Assembly (NCBI GenBank): GCA_016722705.1
Contig: JADKGN010000004.1
Span: 2,356,001-2,420,000 of the forward strand
Length of the DNA: 64,000 nt
From: Candidatus Dechloromonas phosphoritropha
GTDB lineage: Bacteria; Pseudomonadota; Gammaproteobacteria; Burkholderiales; Rhodocyclaceae
Direction: 5' to 3'
Below, piece after piece: positions 33,324 through 42,280 of this stretch; position 1 is the stretch's first letter; the number at the start of each line of letters is the position of its first letter. Position numbers and translations under genes: made by a program. Below the pieces are notes generated by a model. That model was not told the DNA's origin. It did not search any database and saw nothing but the letters and a program-made list of their open reading frames with translations.

Positions 33324-35927
33324 TTAAAGCGTGGCGAGGAAGGCGGTCAGTGCCTTCTTGTCGGCTTCGGAAAGGTCCTCGCCGAAGCGGTGGCCCTCGT
33401 TCTCGATCTCCTGGGTGCAGGTCTCGTAATTGGCGCTGAGGAAGTCGCGCTGTTCGCGCAATATCTCGACGAAGCGGGCCGGGTGTTTCAGCACTTCATC
33501 GGCCATCGCCTGCAGGGTTGGCACCAGATCCTTCTTGCCGGCGGCTTCGAGCTTCACCGGGTCACGCTTGGCGAGGAAGAGGTCGCCGATCAGCTGCTTG
33601 TGCTGCAACCCGTTCAGAAAGCCGACGCTGGCGCCCTCCGGTATCCTGACCTGGCCGAAGCCGCCAAGCGGTTTCTCGGCCTTGCCATCGAGCGGACGGA
33701 TGCCGACGTCGATGATCAAGTCGCTATTGGTCAGAGTGCGCTTGCTGCCGCGTTCCTTCGGGTGCAGTAGCTCGAACATGGAGAGCTTGTAGAGCTGGAA
33801 ACGGCCATCGACGGTCGGGTCGTAGCGCAGGCAGTCGGGCTGGCTGGCGAGCAGCTTGCCATCAGAGCCGACATAGCGAACGCGGGAAAAATCGTTGTCT
33901 TTGTTGGCCGGCTTGCCGCAGATTTCAGGTCCGATTGCATTGTTGTGCATGAACGGGGCCGTAGCCCAGACATTGACCAGCGAGATATTCCGCATGTAGC
34001 CGCGCCCGCCGTCCTTCAGTTCGTCACGCTCAGGGATGTCGGCCACGATCGGTCGCTGGCGCATCGTGTCGGAGAAATATTCCATGTAGAGGTGCCCGGC
34101 CTTGTGGTTGGAGTGCAGGGACCGGCAACGGAAGGTGCCGACCTCGGTGACTGGCGTCGATTGGTCGTTGCCGAGGAAATCGGCACGTACCTTGCGCGGA
34201 TGCGCTTCGTTGGGTGCGGCGAAATCGCGGTTCTTGAAGGGACCGTTGGCACTTTCCGGGAGGCTCGAATGGCAGCGTGCGCAGTTATCGGCGAAGACCG
34301 TCTGGCCGCGGCTGACGGCGCCTTTGCCGAATTCCTTGTCGAGGTCGATGGCGAGGTCGGCCCGGCTGTAGCTGGGCTTGCCGGCTTTGGCGCGGGCGGC
34401 ATAGAGGTCGCTTTCGTCGGATTCGGCGGAAACGAAGAAATCAAGGACGTTCTGCAGACGATCCTCGACCGCCCGGAAGTTGGGACAATCGCGCCGGCAC
34501 TGGCCGATGTTGAACGGCGTCTGGTCGAAGCCCCGCTGTTCGGGGTCGATCTGGCGCAAATCAGTCAGGTGATTGACCCAGCACTGCTCGGAGCACGAAC
34601 CGATGTTGAAATAGACGCGCTGGATAGCTTCCAGTGCTCCGATCGAGTCTTCGCCACCCTTCAGGATGTGATGGACACCGGGTAGCACGACCTTCTGGCC
34701 ACCCAGGTTGACCGGTGTCGTATCGTCATCGTGCGTGCTTTTCAGCCAGCATTTGCCGCTGCGACCGGGTTCGCACCAGCATTTGTCCTCGTCCTTCTCG
34801 GCACCGCAGGTGGTGGCCTTGCGCCACTTGGTGACGACATCGCCCTTGAACACCGGACGCTGGGCGACGTTGATCAGCGCGTTGATGGTCCCGGGATTGT
34901 TGATCTGATCGTGCGAAATGGCCGAAGTATCGGTCACGCCGGGCCGGGCATGGGCGAATATCTGGAATTCGAGGCTGCTCCTGGGCATGCCGGAGACGAG
35001 CAGTTCGGACATTCGCGTGTACTGGTTGCCGATCAGGCCCTTGATGTTCTGCCATTGCGGATGGGCGGGGTCGGCCGGCGGGTTGAGCGGATCGAAGGCA
35101 ATATGGCAGGAACCGCAGGCGGTGCCGATCAGGAAGGGCGGTTCGACCGACGCATCGGCCAGCTTGCTGACACGCTGGTCCGATTCGATACCGGTAGCAG
35201 CGGCCTTGGCCGCGTTGAACCCGGACCAGTTGGCGTTGCCACCATTCAGCGCCTGCCACTTGGCGGCGTCGAAGCGCGGGTTGGGGAATTTGCGCAGACC
35301 GAGGGCACCGGTCGAGGTGCCGAACCGGAGGTCGCAGGCTGAGTGGCGCTGGTCGACCTTGCCGCCCTGGCTGTGCGGATCGTCGGCGTCGAGCGCCGCG
35401 TCCTTGAGGCCGCAGGCCGGGTCCACGTAGCCGCTCTTGCCGACATACTTGAGCAGCACGTCGTCGCCGGGGCACCAGTCGAGCCCGTAGGTTTCTTCGG
35501 CCGTTTTGGCCGGGCAGTCGGGCGCGCCGGGCTTGCAGCAGGAAGGGTCGTTGATGATGCCCCAAGCCCAGAAACGGTCGTCGCGCTGGTCGGTGCGCAG
35601 GACGCGGTACCAGTCTACGAGGACGCCGATGCGCTGCTGGAAGGTGTAGGTGTGGAAACGTTCGTTGCCACCGGTCGCCTTGAACCAGATCAGCCGGCCG
35701 ACGCATTCCGATTCGTTCAGCCCCTCGCGGGCGCAGGCTTCATGGTACGGGGCATCCTGATCGACTGCGGAGGGCTCCGGAATCGGCTTTCCTGGCGGTG
35801 ATGCTGCTGCTGCGATGGTGGTATTCTGGGCATGGACTTCGCCTAGCGGGCGGGTGTCAATCTGATATACCCCGATGCCGGCGGCGATCGCAATAGCCGC
35901 AATGGCGGCCAGTGAAGCACGTTTCAT
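33324..35927 (-). CDS. Large exported di-haem cytochrome c
   Basis: 867 residues from the Met at 35927, with an N-terminal helix (ASLAAIAAIAIAAGIGVYQ) acting as signal or anchor. Two haem c sites lie far apart, CGSCH at 271-275 and CARCH at 549-553. There are many further cysteines (about 16 between residues 65 and 481, several paired as SCCKPG, DKCWCEPG, GKCW), suggesting disulfides in the periplasm. The second haem region (FADNCARCHSSLPES to GYMRNISLVNVWATAPFMHN) resembles cytochrome c peroxidase- or RoxA-type di-haem proteins, which I cannot confirm by eye. First gene of the three-gene operon. Confidence 0.82.
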   Translation of the reverse strand: MKRASLAAIAAIAIAAGIGVYQIDTRPLGEVHAQNTTIAAAASPPGKPIPEPSAVDQDAPYHEACAREGLNESECVGRLIWFKATGGNERFHTYTFQQRIGVLVDWYRVLRTDQRDDRFWAWGIINDPSCCKPGAPDCPAKTAEETYGLDWCPGDDVLLKYVGKSGYVDPACGLKDAALDADDPHSQGGKVDQRHSACDLRFGTSTGALGLRKFPNPRFDAAKWQALNGGNANWSGFNAAKAAATGIESDQRVSKLADASVEPPFLIGTACGSCHIAFDPLNPPADPAHPQWQNIKGLIGNQYTRMSELLVSGMPRSSLEFQIFAHARPGVTDTSAISHDQINNPGTINALINVAQRPVFKGDVVTKWRKATTCGAEKDEDKCWCEPGRSGKCWLKSTHDDDTTPVNLGGQKVVLPGVHHILKGGEDSIGALEAIQRVYFNIGSCSEQCWVNHLTDLRQIDPEQRGFDQTPFNIGQCRRDCPNFRAVEDRLQNVLDFFVSAESDESDLYAARAKAGKPSYSRADLAIDLDKEFGKGAVSRGQTVFADNCARCHSSLPESANGPFKNRDFAAPNEAHPRKVRADFLGNDQSTPVTEVGTFRCRSLHSNHKAGHLYMEYFSDTMRQRPIVADIPERDELKDGGRGYMRNISLVNVWATAPFMHNNAIGPEICGKPANKDNDFSRVRYVGSDGKLLASQPDCLRYDPTVDGRFQLYKLSMFELLHPKERGSKRTLTNSDLIIDVGIRPLDGKAEKPLGGFGQVRIPEGASVGFLNGLQHKQLIGDLFLAKRDPVKLEAAGKKDLVPTLQAMADEVLKHPARFVEILREQRDFLSANYETCTQEIENEGHRFGEDLSEADKKALTAFLATL

Positions 35928-36140
35928 GCGTCTTCTCCTGTCGGACAAACACATTCAACGCCCCATTTCATCCCTGGTCAGCTTAAGCCGACTCTGTGCG
36001 TTCAGGCGGATGAAATCTCTCTGTCGGGCGATTTACAAATTTCTTATAGCAAATCTGTGTTGACTTGTCGACGTGTCGCAAAATTCATGCGGGCGGTACG
36101 AACTACGGCCGAGTCTTTGGTCCCGGTTTGTCTTGTTCCG

Positions 36141-37529
36141 TCATTCTCGCGCTTGAATCATCGCTTCCGGTATCACCCAGCTTTCGTATTGATCGGCGGT
36201 AACGTAGCCCGAGGCCAGCGCCGCCTGCTTCAGTATCGTGCCCTCGCGGCTGGCCCGTTTGGCGATTTCGGCAGCCTTGTCGTAGCCGATGTGCGGCACC
36301 AGCGCGGTGACCAGCATCAGCGAACGCTCCATTAACTCGGCAATGCGCTCGCTGTTGGCGGTGATGCCGCGTGCGCAGTGATGTTCGAAGCTGTGCATGC
36401 CGTCGGCCAGCAGGCGGATGCTTTGCAGCATGTTGTGGGCGATCAGCGGCTTGAAGACGTTCAGCTCAAAGTTGCCTGATGCACCGCCGATGCCGATTGC
36501 CACGTCGTTGCCCATGACCTGGCAGCAGAGCATGGTCAGCGCCTCGCACTGGGTCGGATTGACCTTGCCGGGCATGATCGAGCTGCCCGGCTCGTTTTCG
36601 GGGATGCTGATCTCGCCGAGCCCGGAACGCGGGCCGGAGGCCAGCCAGCGGATGTCGTTGGCGATTTTGATGAGCGCCACGGCCAGCATTTTCAGTGCGC
36701 CATGGGCGGCGACCAGGCCGTCGTGGGCGGCCAGTGCGGCGAACTTGTTGGCGGCGCTTGTGAAGGGAATGCCGGTTTGGTCGGCCAGCTTAATGGCGAC
36801 CCGCAGACCGAATTCCGGGTGCGTGTTGAGCCCGGTGCCGACGGCGGTGCCGCCGACCGCCAGCGGATAGAGTGAGGGCAGGCTGGCGACGATGAATGCC
36901 TCGACGTGCTGCAACTGGGCAACGTAGCCCGAGAATTCCTGCCCCAGCGAGAGCGGTGTGGCGTCTTGCAGGTGGGTGCGGCCGATCTTGACGATGCCGG
37001 CGAAGGCCGTCGCTTTTTCATCGAGCGTGGTGGTCAGTTGGCGGAGCGCGGGCAGCAGGTAGCGCGTGATGCCGAGGGCTGCCGCCAGATGCATGGCGGT
37101 CGGGAAAATGTCGTTTGACGATTGCCCGAGATTGACCTCGTCATTCGGGTGCACCAGTCGCGCGCTGCCACGTGCGCCACCGAGCAATTCCGAGGCGCGG
37201 TTGGCCAGCACCTCGTTCATGTTCATGTTGCTCTGCGTCCCCGAGCCGGTCTGCCAGACTGAAAGCGGAAATTCCTCCGTGTGGTGGCCGGAAGCAATTT
37301 CATCGGCGGCCGCCATGATGGCGCCGGCCTTGCTGGCGGTCAACAGGCCAAGCTCCAGGTTGACATTGGCGCAGGCGGCCTTGGTCAGCGCCAGGGCGTG
37401 GATCAGTTCGTCGGGCATGCGCTCGCTGGAAATGGCGAAATGCGCCAGCGAACGCTGTGTCTGCGCCCCCCACAGGCGCCCTGCGGCAACTTCGATGGTG
37501 CCGAACGAGTCTTTTTCGAGGCGGGTCAT
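36141..37529 (-). CDS. fumC: Class II fumarate hydratase
   Basis: Converts fumarate to malate in the citric acid cycle without an iron-sulfur cluster. 462 residues with the superfamily signature GSSIMPGKVNPTQCEAL (about 315-331) including the catalytic serine loop, TGSGTQSNMNMNEVLANRA, VHPNDEVNLGQSSNDIFPTA and GRTHLQDATPLSLGQEFSGY. All family blocks are present. It is followed 10 bp after a DUF2789 gene on the same strand, so the two are probably co-transcribed. Confidence 0.97.
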   Translation of the reverse strand: MTRLEKDSFGTIEVAAGRLWGAQTQRSLAHFAISSERMPDELIHALALTKAACANVNLELGLLTASKAGAIMAAADEIASGHHTEEFPLSVWQTGSGTQSNMNMNEVLANRASELLGGARGSARLVHPNDEVNLGQSSNDIFPTAMHLAAALGITRYLLPALRQLTTTLDEKATAFAGIVKIGRTHLQDATPLSLGQEFSGYVAQLQHVEAFIVASLPSLYPLAVGGTAVGTGLNTHPEFGLRVAIKLADQTGIPFTSAANKFAALAAHDGLVAAHGALKMLAVALIKIANDIRWLASGPRSGLGEISIPENEPGSSIMPGKVNPTQCEALTMLCCQVMGNDVAIGIGGASGNFELNVFKPLIAHNMLQSIRLLADGMHSFEHHCARGITANSERIAELMERSLMLVTALVPHIGYDKAAEIAKRASREGTILKQAALASGYVTADQYESWVIPEAMIQARE

Positions 37530-37539
37530 CGCGGCTCGC

Positions 37540-37779
37540 CTAGCGCTGTGCGTGCAGGTCGAGGTTTAACTCGTCGACGACTTCGGCCCAGTCGGCGTCG
37601 CTGGCGATGGCCTCGCACAAAAACGCCGCCTGCGCGGGGGTCCAGAAGGTGGCTTCATGCAGGCACACGTCGGCGGCCAGCGGGCGGTGACTATCGATGA
37701 ACTGTGCGATGGACTTTTCGTCGTTGGGCTGGCCGAGTTGAGCGAAAAGTACTGACAGGCTGTGTACGGGTCTTTCCAT
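37540..37779 (-). CDS. DUF2789 family protein
   Basis: 79 residues starting MERPVHSLSVLFAQLGQPND at 37779. The family's conserved end is present: EATFWTPAQAAFLCEAIASD and DWAEVVDELNLDLH. These are small cytoplasmic helical proteins of unknown function. The frame is open to 37995, but the upstream part is not family-like. The gene ends 10 bp before fumC. Confidence 0.85.
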   Translation of the reverse strand: MERPVHSLSVLFAQLGQPNDEKSIAQFIDSHRPLAADVCLHEATFWTPAQAAFLCEAIASDADWAEVVDELNLDLHAQR

Positions 37780-37843
37780 GATCGGTTCCTTTCCGGTCGC
37801 CGCGGCAACGGCAATTCCGTTGCGCAATGTTGCTTTGAGTCCG

Positions 37844-38630
37844 TCAGGCCGCAGAAGTTCGGTCGCCGGCCGCACCGTGCAGCAGATCAGCGAGAAAGGC
37901 CATTGCCGGCAAAGAAAGGATCTTGCCACGCAGGTGAACGACGCTCCATCGACGATTGAGTGGGAAACCTGAGATATCCAAAATAGCGAGGCCATCGCGC
38001 CCAGGCCTGTCGCCGAGCGCCTGGCGCGAGAGCACGGTCAGGCCCATTGCCGCTGGCGACGAGTTCGCGGATCGCTTTGTCGCTCGCCGGCGACAGCCGG
38101 ACCTTCAACTGGATACCGGTATCGCGCATGTGCGGGTCGATAACGTGGCGCGAACCCGATCCTTCCTCGCGCAGCAGGAAATGCTCGGTTGCCAGCTCCT
38201 GTAATCTCAGAGCCTTGCCGACGGCCCAGTGGGCCGCAGGCGCCAGCACGACATATTCGTTGTCGAGGAAGGGCTGGCTGACGATGTCGAGATTTGCGGG
38301 AGGGTAGGACATCACGCCAAGGTCGTCCTGGTTGCCGAACAGGCGCTCGACGATCCTCTGCCTGTTGGCGATCTCCAACTCGATGTCGATTTCCGGAGAG
38401 TGCCAGAATAAATCGCCTAGCATGTGCGGCAGGGCATGCTTGGCCGTGGTCACCAGGCCGACGCGCAGCTTGCCGCGCTTGAAGCCCTTGAGATCGTCGA
38501 TTGCCGATTCGAGGCGATTCCAAGCGTCGTCGAAATCACGGACAGTGAGCAGCAATTCCTCGCCTGCTGCGGTCAACGCGATTTCCCGGCCATTTCGCCA
38601 AAGTCCTCTCGGACTATTGCGAAGATCTGC
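37844..38630 (-). pseudogene. Broken LysR-family regulator, CbbR-like
   Basis: Read on the minus strand, a LysR protein can be followed from about 38630 (RNSPRGLWRNGREIALTAAG, the end of the helix-turn-helix region) through LKGFKRGKLRVGLVTTAKHA, a CbbR-type effector-domain start, to ELVASGNG near 38050. A one-base insertion there (GGCAATGGGC where GGCATGGGC is expected) shifts the frame; the rest continues in another frame from 38047 (MGLTVLSRQALGD) to a stop at 37844. The first 40-60 residues with the DNA-binding helices are gone. It is therefore a dead gene. CbbR proteins normally control carbon-fixation genes, none of which is visible here. Confidence 0.85.
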
Positions 38631-38900
38631 TGATCAGTGCCAACCGCTTGCCGAACGGGCAACTCGAGCTCGATTCCGGCACCATCGGCCTGCTGCTCGA
38701 CGAAATCCGCGGCCCGGTGCTGAAAGGAAGATCGTTCGCGCGATGCTCTACATCGTGAATTCGGACCGCCGCCTGACTGGCGGCGAGGCGGACCTCGTCG
38801 CCCTGGCGCTCAGGCACTGGGAAATCGAGCTCCACGAGGTCTCGGATACTTCGATTCCACGTCATCGCTTCCCGCAGTCGGCACGGGGGCTGCGATGCCT
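38602..38900 (+). other. Unidentified decayed coding sequence
   Basis: Two plus-strand stretches look like protein but lie in different frames: about 38606-38735 (FAKVLSDYCEDLL, NRLPNGQLELDSGTIGLLL) and about 38742-38900 (MLYIVNSDRRLTGGEADLVA, LRHWEIELHEV). They adjoin the point where the LysR pseudogene loses its N-terminus, suggesting a deletion fused pieces of two genes here. The original product is not recognised. Confidence 0.35.
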
Positions 38901-39021
38901 GCCTGTTGAGTTGATGAACCTCTGCCAACGCGTGCATGCCGCTGCCAATACGACAAGTTCTGCGGCACAATTACGCCACCGCATCCGGTATTCGATTTTT
39001 AACCTTCGCAAAGGCAGACTT

Positions 39022-39429
39022 ATGAACAAACTGGTCATTACCACCGCAGCACTTTTTGTCGTCCTCACGTTTCAGGCTCATGCCGCCGATTCCAAGGAGG
39101 AAAAAACGGCCTCCGGCATCGGCATCACGACTCTCAAGGAGGGTACGGGAGCCAATCCCAAGGTGAGTGACACGGTCAAGGTTCATTATCGCGGCACGCT
39201 GGAAAATGGTCAGGAATTCGACAGCTCGTACAAGCGCGGGCAGCCAGCGACCTTCCCGCTGACCCGGGTGATTCCCTGCTGGACCGAAGGAGTGCAGAAG
39301 ATCAAGGTCGGTGGCAAGGCCAGACTGGTCTGCCCGCCCAACCTGGCCTATGGCAACCAGAATGTTCCGGGGATTCCGCCGGGTTCGACACTGATTTTCG
39401 AAGTCGAATTGCTCGATATCGCGAAGTAA
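39022..39429 (+). CDS. Exported FKBP-type peptidyl-prolyl isomerase
   Basis: 135 residues. A signal peptide (MNKLVITTAALFVVLTFQAH, cut near AAADS) is followed by one FKBP domain: VKVHYRGTLENGQEFDSSYK, the TRVIPCWTEGVQKIKVGGKA block, and LAYGNQNVPGIPPGSTLIFE, with the aromatic and Ile residues of the proline pocket. It helps fold exported proteins in the periplasm. An in-frame opening back to 38332 consists of pseudogene debris, so the Met at 39022 was chosen. Confidence 0.93.
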   Translation: MNKLVITTAALFVVLTFQAHAADSKEEKTASGIGITTLKEGTGANPKVSDTVKVHYRGTLENGQEFDSSYKRGQPATFPLTRVIPCWTEGVQKIKVGGKARLVCPPNLAYGNQNVPGIPPGSTLIFEVELLDIAK

Positions 39430-39543
39430 GCTTCAGCAGCCGGCGACTGGCGCACGAAGCGGAATGTCGTCCGGTTCGGGGGTTTCTGCCATTTGGTCCA
39501 AGGCATTGACCGCGCTGGTGCGGTGAAGCCACCGATTGCCCTG

Positions 39544-40743
39544 TCACGGCGCGCGCTGCGGAATTTCCTTCATGCGCGCCAGTCTGGGCGCCACCATCGG
39601 CATGGTCAGCATGGTGCTGGCGATCGCCATCAGCAACAATGCGGTAAAGGCTTCGCTGGTGATGATCTGCTTGTCGAGCAGGATGTTGGCGAAGATGATC
39701 ATGATCAGCGCCTTGGTCTGCAGCAGCCAGCCGATGATGCTAGCCTCGCCGGGCGCCCACTTGAGGATTCTGCCGGCGATCCGGACACCGATCAGCTTGC
39801 CGGCGACCGACGCGACGAGCAGGAGCGCCGCGGCGATCAATACCGCCTCGCCGCCCATTGTCCAGTTGGTGCGCAGACCGGTGCTCAGGAAGAAGACCGG
39901 CATCATGACGAGCAGGACATGGTGACGCAGCAGGTCCATTCGTTCCTGATCGAACCAGTCCGATTCAATGATCGCCCCGGCGAGAAAGGCGCCGACCATG
40001 AAATGGAGGCCGGCCCAGTCGGCGCCGAAAGCGCAGGCGGCCAGCCAGATCAGCGCGACATACCAGCGGTCGCGCTCGCCCAGCCGGATCATCAGGCGCC
40101 GGAAGCCGTGGCCGAGCACGGCGAATGCTGTCAGGAAGGCAATCTGCTTGCCGACCCGGCCCCAGTCCATCAGGATCAGCGCCAGCACCCCCCAGATGGC
40201 GATGTCGTCGACACTTGCGTAGCGCAGGATGCGCTGACCGATTGGCTGGCGCAGGATCTCGAGCTTTTCCATGAGCAGGATCAGGATCGGCAGCGCGGTG
40301 ACCGCGCAGGCCATGCCGATGCCAAGCACGAACTGCCAGGTCAGCGCTCGTGGGCCGATCCAGCCCTCCTGGAACAGCAGAACGGCGGCGGCGATACAAC
40401 CAAAAAGCAGCGGGGTCGCGAGCGCGAGACTGGCGGAAATCGAGCTCTCGCGACGGTGGTCCCAGGCCTTCTTGAGGTCGATCTCGATGCCGGCGATCAT
40501 GACGAAGAGCATGACTGCCCACCACGCGATCCCGTTCAATGACTGCACCACCGGCGAGGTGAAAACGAAGGCGTAGTAATCCGGGAAAAAGCGGCCAAGA
40601 ACGCCCGGCCCGAGCAGGATGCCGGCGATGATCTGGACGACGACCAGCGGCGCGTAATAGTCGGTCCGCCCGAGACGCCAGATCAGAAAAGGGACGGTGA
40701 AGATGATCGTCATCGCGATCAGGAAGATTTCCGTCGTATTCAC
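39544..40743 (-). CDS. CPA2-type cation:proton antiporter
   Basis: 399 residues, about twelve membrane helices, matching the Na+/H+ exchanger (KefB-like) domain without a C-terminal TrkA-N regulator. Key blocks are VQIIAGILLGPGVLGRFFPD, VMLFVMIAGIEIDLKKAWDH, ALPILILLMEKL and VDDIAIWGVLALI with the aspartate pair, and a final KALIMIIFANILLD. It starts at a GTG (40743) that overlaps the glycosyltransferase stop (GTGA) and is the last gene of the chorismatase locus. It could balance ions or energise product export; that is inferred from position only. Confidence 0.88.
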   Translation of the reverse strand: MNTTEIFLIAMTIIFTVPFLIWRLGRTDYYAPLVVVQIIAGILLGPGVLGRFFPDYYAFVFTSPVVQSLNGIAWWAVMLFVMIAGIEIDLKKAWDHRRESSISASLALATPLLFGCIAAAVLLFQEGWIGPRALTWQFVLGIGMACAVTALPILILLMEKLEILRQPIGQRILRYASVDDIAIWGVLALILMDWGRVGKQIAFLTAFAVLGHGFRRLMIRLGERDRWYVALIWLAACAFGADWAGLHFMVGAFLAGAIIESDWFDQERMDLLRHHVLLVMMPVFFLSTGLRTNWTMGGEAVLIAAALLLVASVAGKLIGVRIAGRILKWAPGEASIIGWLLQTKALIMIIFANILLDKQIITSEAFTALLLMAIASTMLTMPMVAPRLARMKEIPQRAP

Positions 40744-41495
40744 CCGGTCCGGCGCAGCAATAGTAAGGGCAGGCGCAGCAGAAAGCCGAGGAAGAGGCGG
40801 GTGTGCATCCAGGTCAACAGCGTATTGTCACGCAGGTACTTGAAATGCGAGACGCCGCCCTCGTCGGCACGGAAATAGCGTACCGGCGCATCGATATTGA
40901 CTGGTTTGATCCCAGCCCAGCACAGGCGGACGACCGCTTCCGGATCGAAATCGAAACGGCGCATCCAGCGGTTGGCTTGCATCACGCGCACCAGCGGCGC
41001 GATCGGGTAGACACGGAACCCATAGAGCGAGTCGCCGATGCCCATCCACAGCGTTTCGAGATTGGCCCAGGCGTTCGAAACCTTGCGGCCGTTGACGCGC
41101 AAGGCGGGGGCATCGGCGGCGAAGACCGGCTTGCCGAGCACCATCGCTTCGGGATGGGCTTGCGACACCTTCATGAAGACCGGGATGAGGTCGGCCGGAT
41201 GCTGGCCATCCGAATCCATCGTCAGGGCGTGAGTGTACCCGGCGGAGGCGGCGTGCGTGATGCCTTCCAGCACCGCTGCGCCCTTGCCGCGATTCTCGGG
41301 CAGCACGATGACGTGCAGGCCGTCATCGGCAGCAGCCATTTCCTGGATTTTCTGACAACTGTCATCGGTACTGCCGTCGACGACGACCCACACCGGGTTC
41401 CATTGCCGGCGCGCGGCGAGCACCGTGTCGACTACCCGGGGACCCGGATTGTAGCTTGGAATGAGGACGAGATGGGTGAGCGACGCCGAGGTCAT
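40740..41495 (-). CDS. Family 2 glycosyltransferase
   Basis: 251 residues starting MTSASLTHLVLIPSYNPGPR at 41495, which overlaps the acyltransferase stop (ATGA). GT-A fold features are VWVVVDGSTDDSCQKI, LPENRGKGAAVLEGITHAAS and the metal-binding THALTMDSDGQHP. The C-terminal part (SLYGFRVYPIAPL) resembles the glycosyltransferases found with aryl-polyene and related lipid clusters. It ends in a hydrophobic basic tail that may sit on the membrane. The acceptor is unknown. An upstream extension to 41699 overlaps the acyltransferase and was rejected. Confidence 0.88.
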   Translation of the reverse strand: MTSASLTHLVLIPSYNPGPRVVDTVLAARRQWNPVWVVVDGSTDDSCQKIQEMAAADDGLHVIVLPENRGKGAAVLEGITHAASAGYTHALTMDSDGQHPADLIPVFMKVSQAHPEAMVLGKPVFAADAPALRVNGRKVSNAWANLETLWMGIGDSLYGFRVYPIAPLVRVMQANRWMRRFDFDPEAVVRLCWAGIKPVNIDAPVRYFRADEGGVSHFKYLRDNTLLTWMHTRLFLGFLLRLPLLLLRRTG

Positions 41496-42280
41496 GACGC
41501 GGTGGCACCTGTTGCGGTCGACGCTCCGGAAGGGCCCAATTCCGCACGGAAGTACTGTTCGAGCCGCGTAGTCAGGTCGCCGGCGTCCTTCTGCGCCGCG
41601 AAGCGGCGTCCGCGGCGGATGCTGATGTCGAGGGGCAGCTTCGGCCTGGCGAAGAGCGGCCAGTCCTTGCCCAGATAGGGTGAACTGAAAGTAATGCACA
41701 GCGTCTGTACCGGCGTTCCGGCGCGCGCGGCGATTACCGCCGCCGTCGGCAGAAACGGATCGACAGGAAATTTCGTGGTGCGCGTGCCCTCGGGGAAGAT
41801 GACGAGTTGCGCGCCCTCACGCAATTCCTCGCGGGCGTCGAGAATGAGGTTGAGTGACGCATCGTTGCGGATATAGCGGGCGAGGCGCGCGGCGGCGCCG
41901 AACAGGATATTGTCCATCAGTCCGGCCTTCATCACGCACACGGCGTTCGGCAGGCGCGAGAGAATCATCACGGCATCGAGCAGCGACGGGTGGTTGGCGA
42001 CGACGATCAGCGGTCCCTCATGGCGCAGGTTGTCGAGCGCTGACAGTTCGAAACGGCAGGCGCAGCAGAGTGTGAGGAAACCCAGATAGATACGGAAGTT
42101 GGCCATGATCATGAAGCGTCCCAGCGGCTGCCCCCAGCGCCGCGGCAGCAGCCGGTGGAGAATCATTGCGAAGGGCAGCCAGAGGACGCAGATGAGTGCC
42201 AGAAACCCGAGGCCGACGACCATCGCCAGATATTCGTAGGCGATCCACCAGTATGGGCGACCGCGCGCGCGCTCAGTCAT
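41492..42280 (-). CDS. Lysophospholipid-type (PlsC-like) acyltransferase
   Basis: 262 residues from the Met at 42280, which overlaps the end of the MipA-type gene by 8 bp. An N-terminal hydrophobic region (about 12-40) precedes the acyltransferase motifs: VANHPSLLDA, a variant of H-x4-D, and VIFPEGTRTT, the glycerophosphate-binding block. It probably acylates a lipid or pigment head group at the inner membrane. Similar acyltransferases are standard in aryl-polyene and xanthomonadin clusters. Confidence 0.88.
   Translation of the reverse strand: MTERARGRPYWWIAYEYLAMVVGLGFLALICVLWLPFAMILHRLLPRRWGQPLGRFMIMANFRIYLGFLTLCCACRFELSALDNLRHEGPLIVVANHPSLLDAVMILSRLPNAVCVMKAGLMDNILFGAAARLARYIRNDASLNLILDAREELREGAQLVIFPEGTRTTKFPVDPFLPTAAVIAARAGTPVQTLCITFSSPYLGKDWPLFARPKLPLDISIRRGRRFAAQKDAGDLTTRLEQYFRAELGPSGASTATGATAS

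Noticed and set aside
38332..39021. Extension of the FKBP gene upstream by 230 codons
   Set aside because: The region overlaps the antisense LysR pseudogene and debris; the Met at 39022 starts a standard signal peptide.
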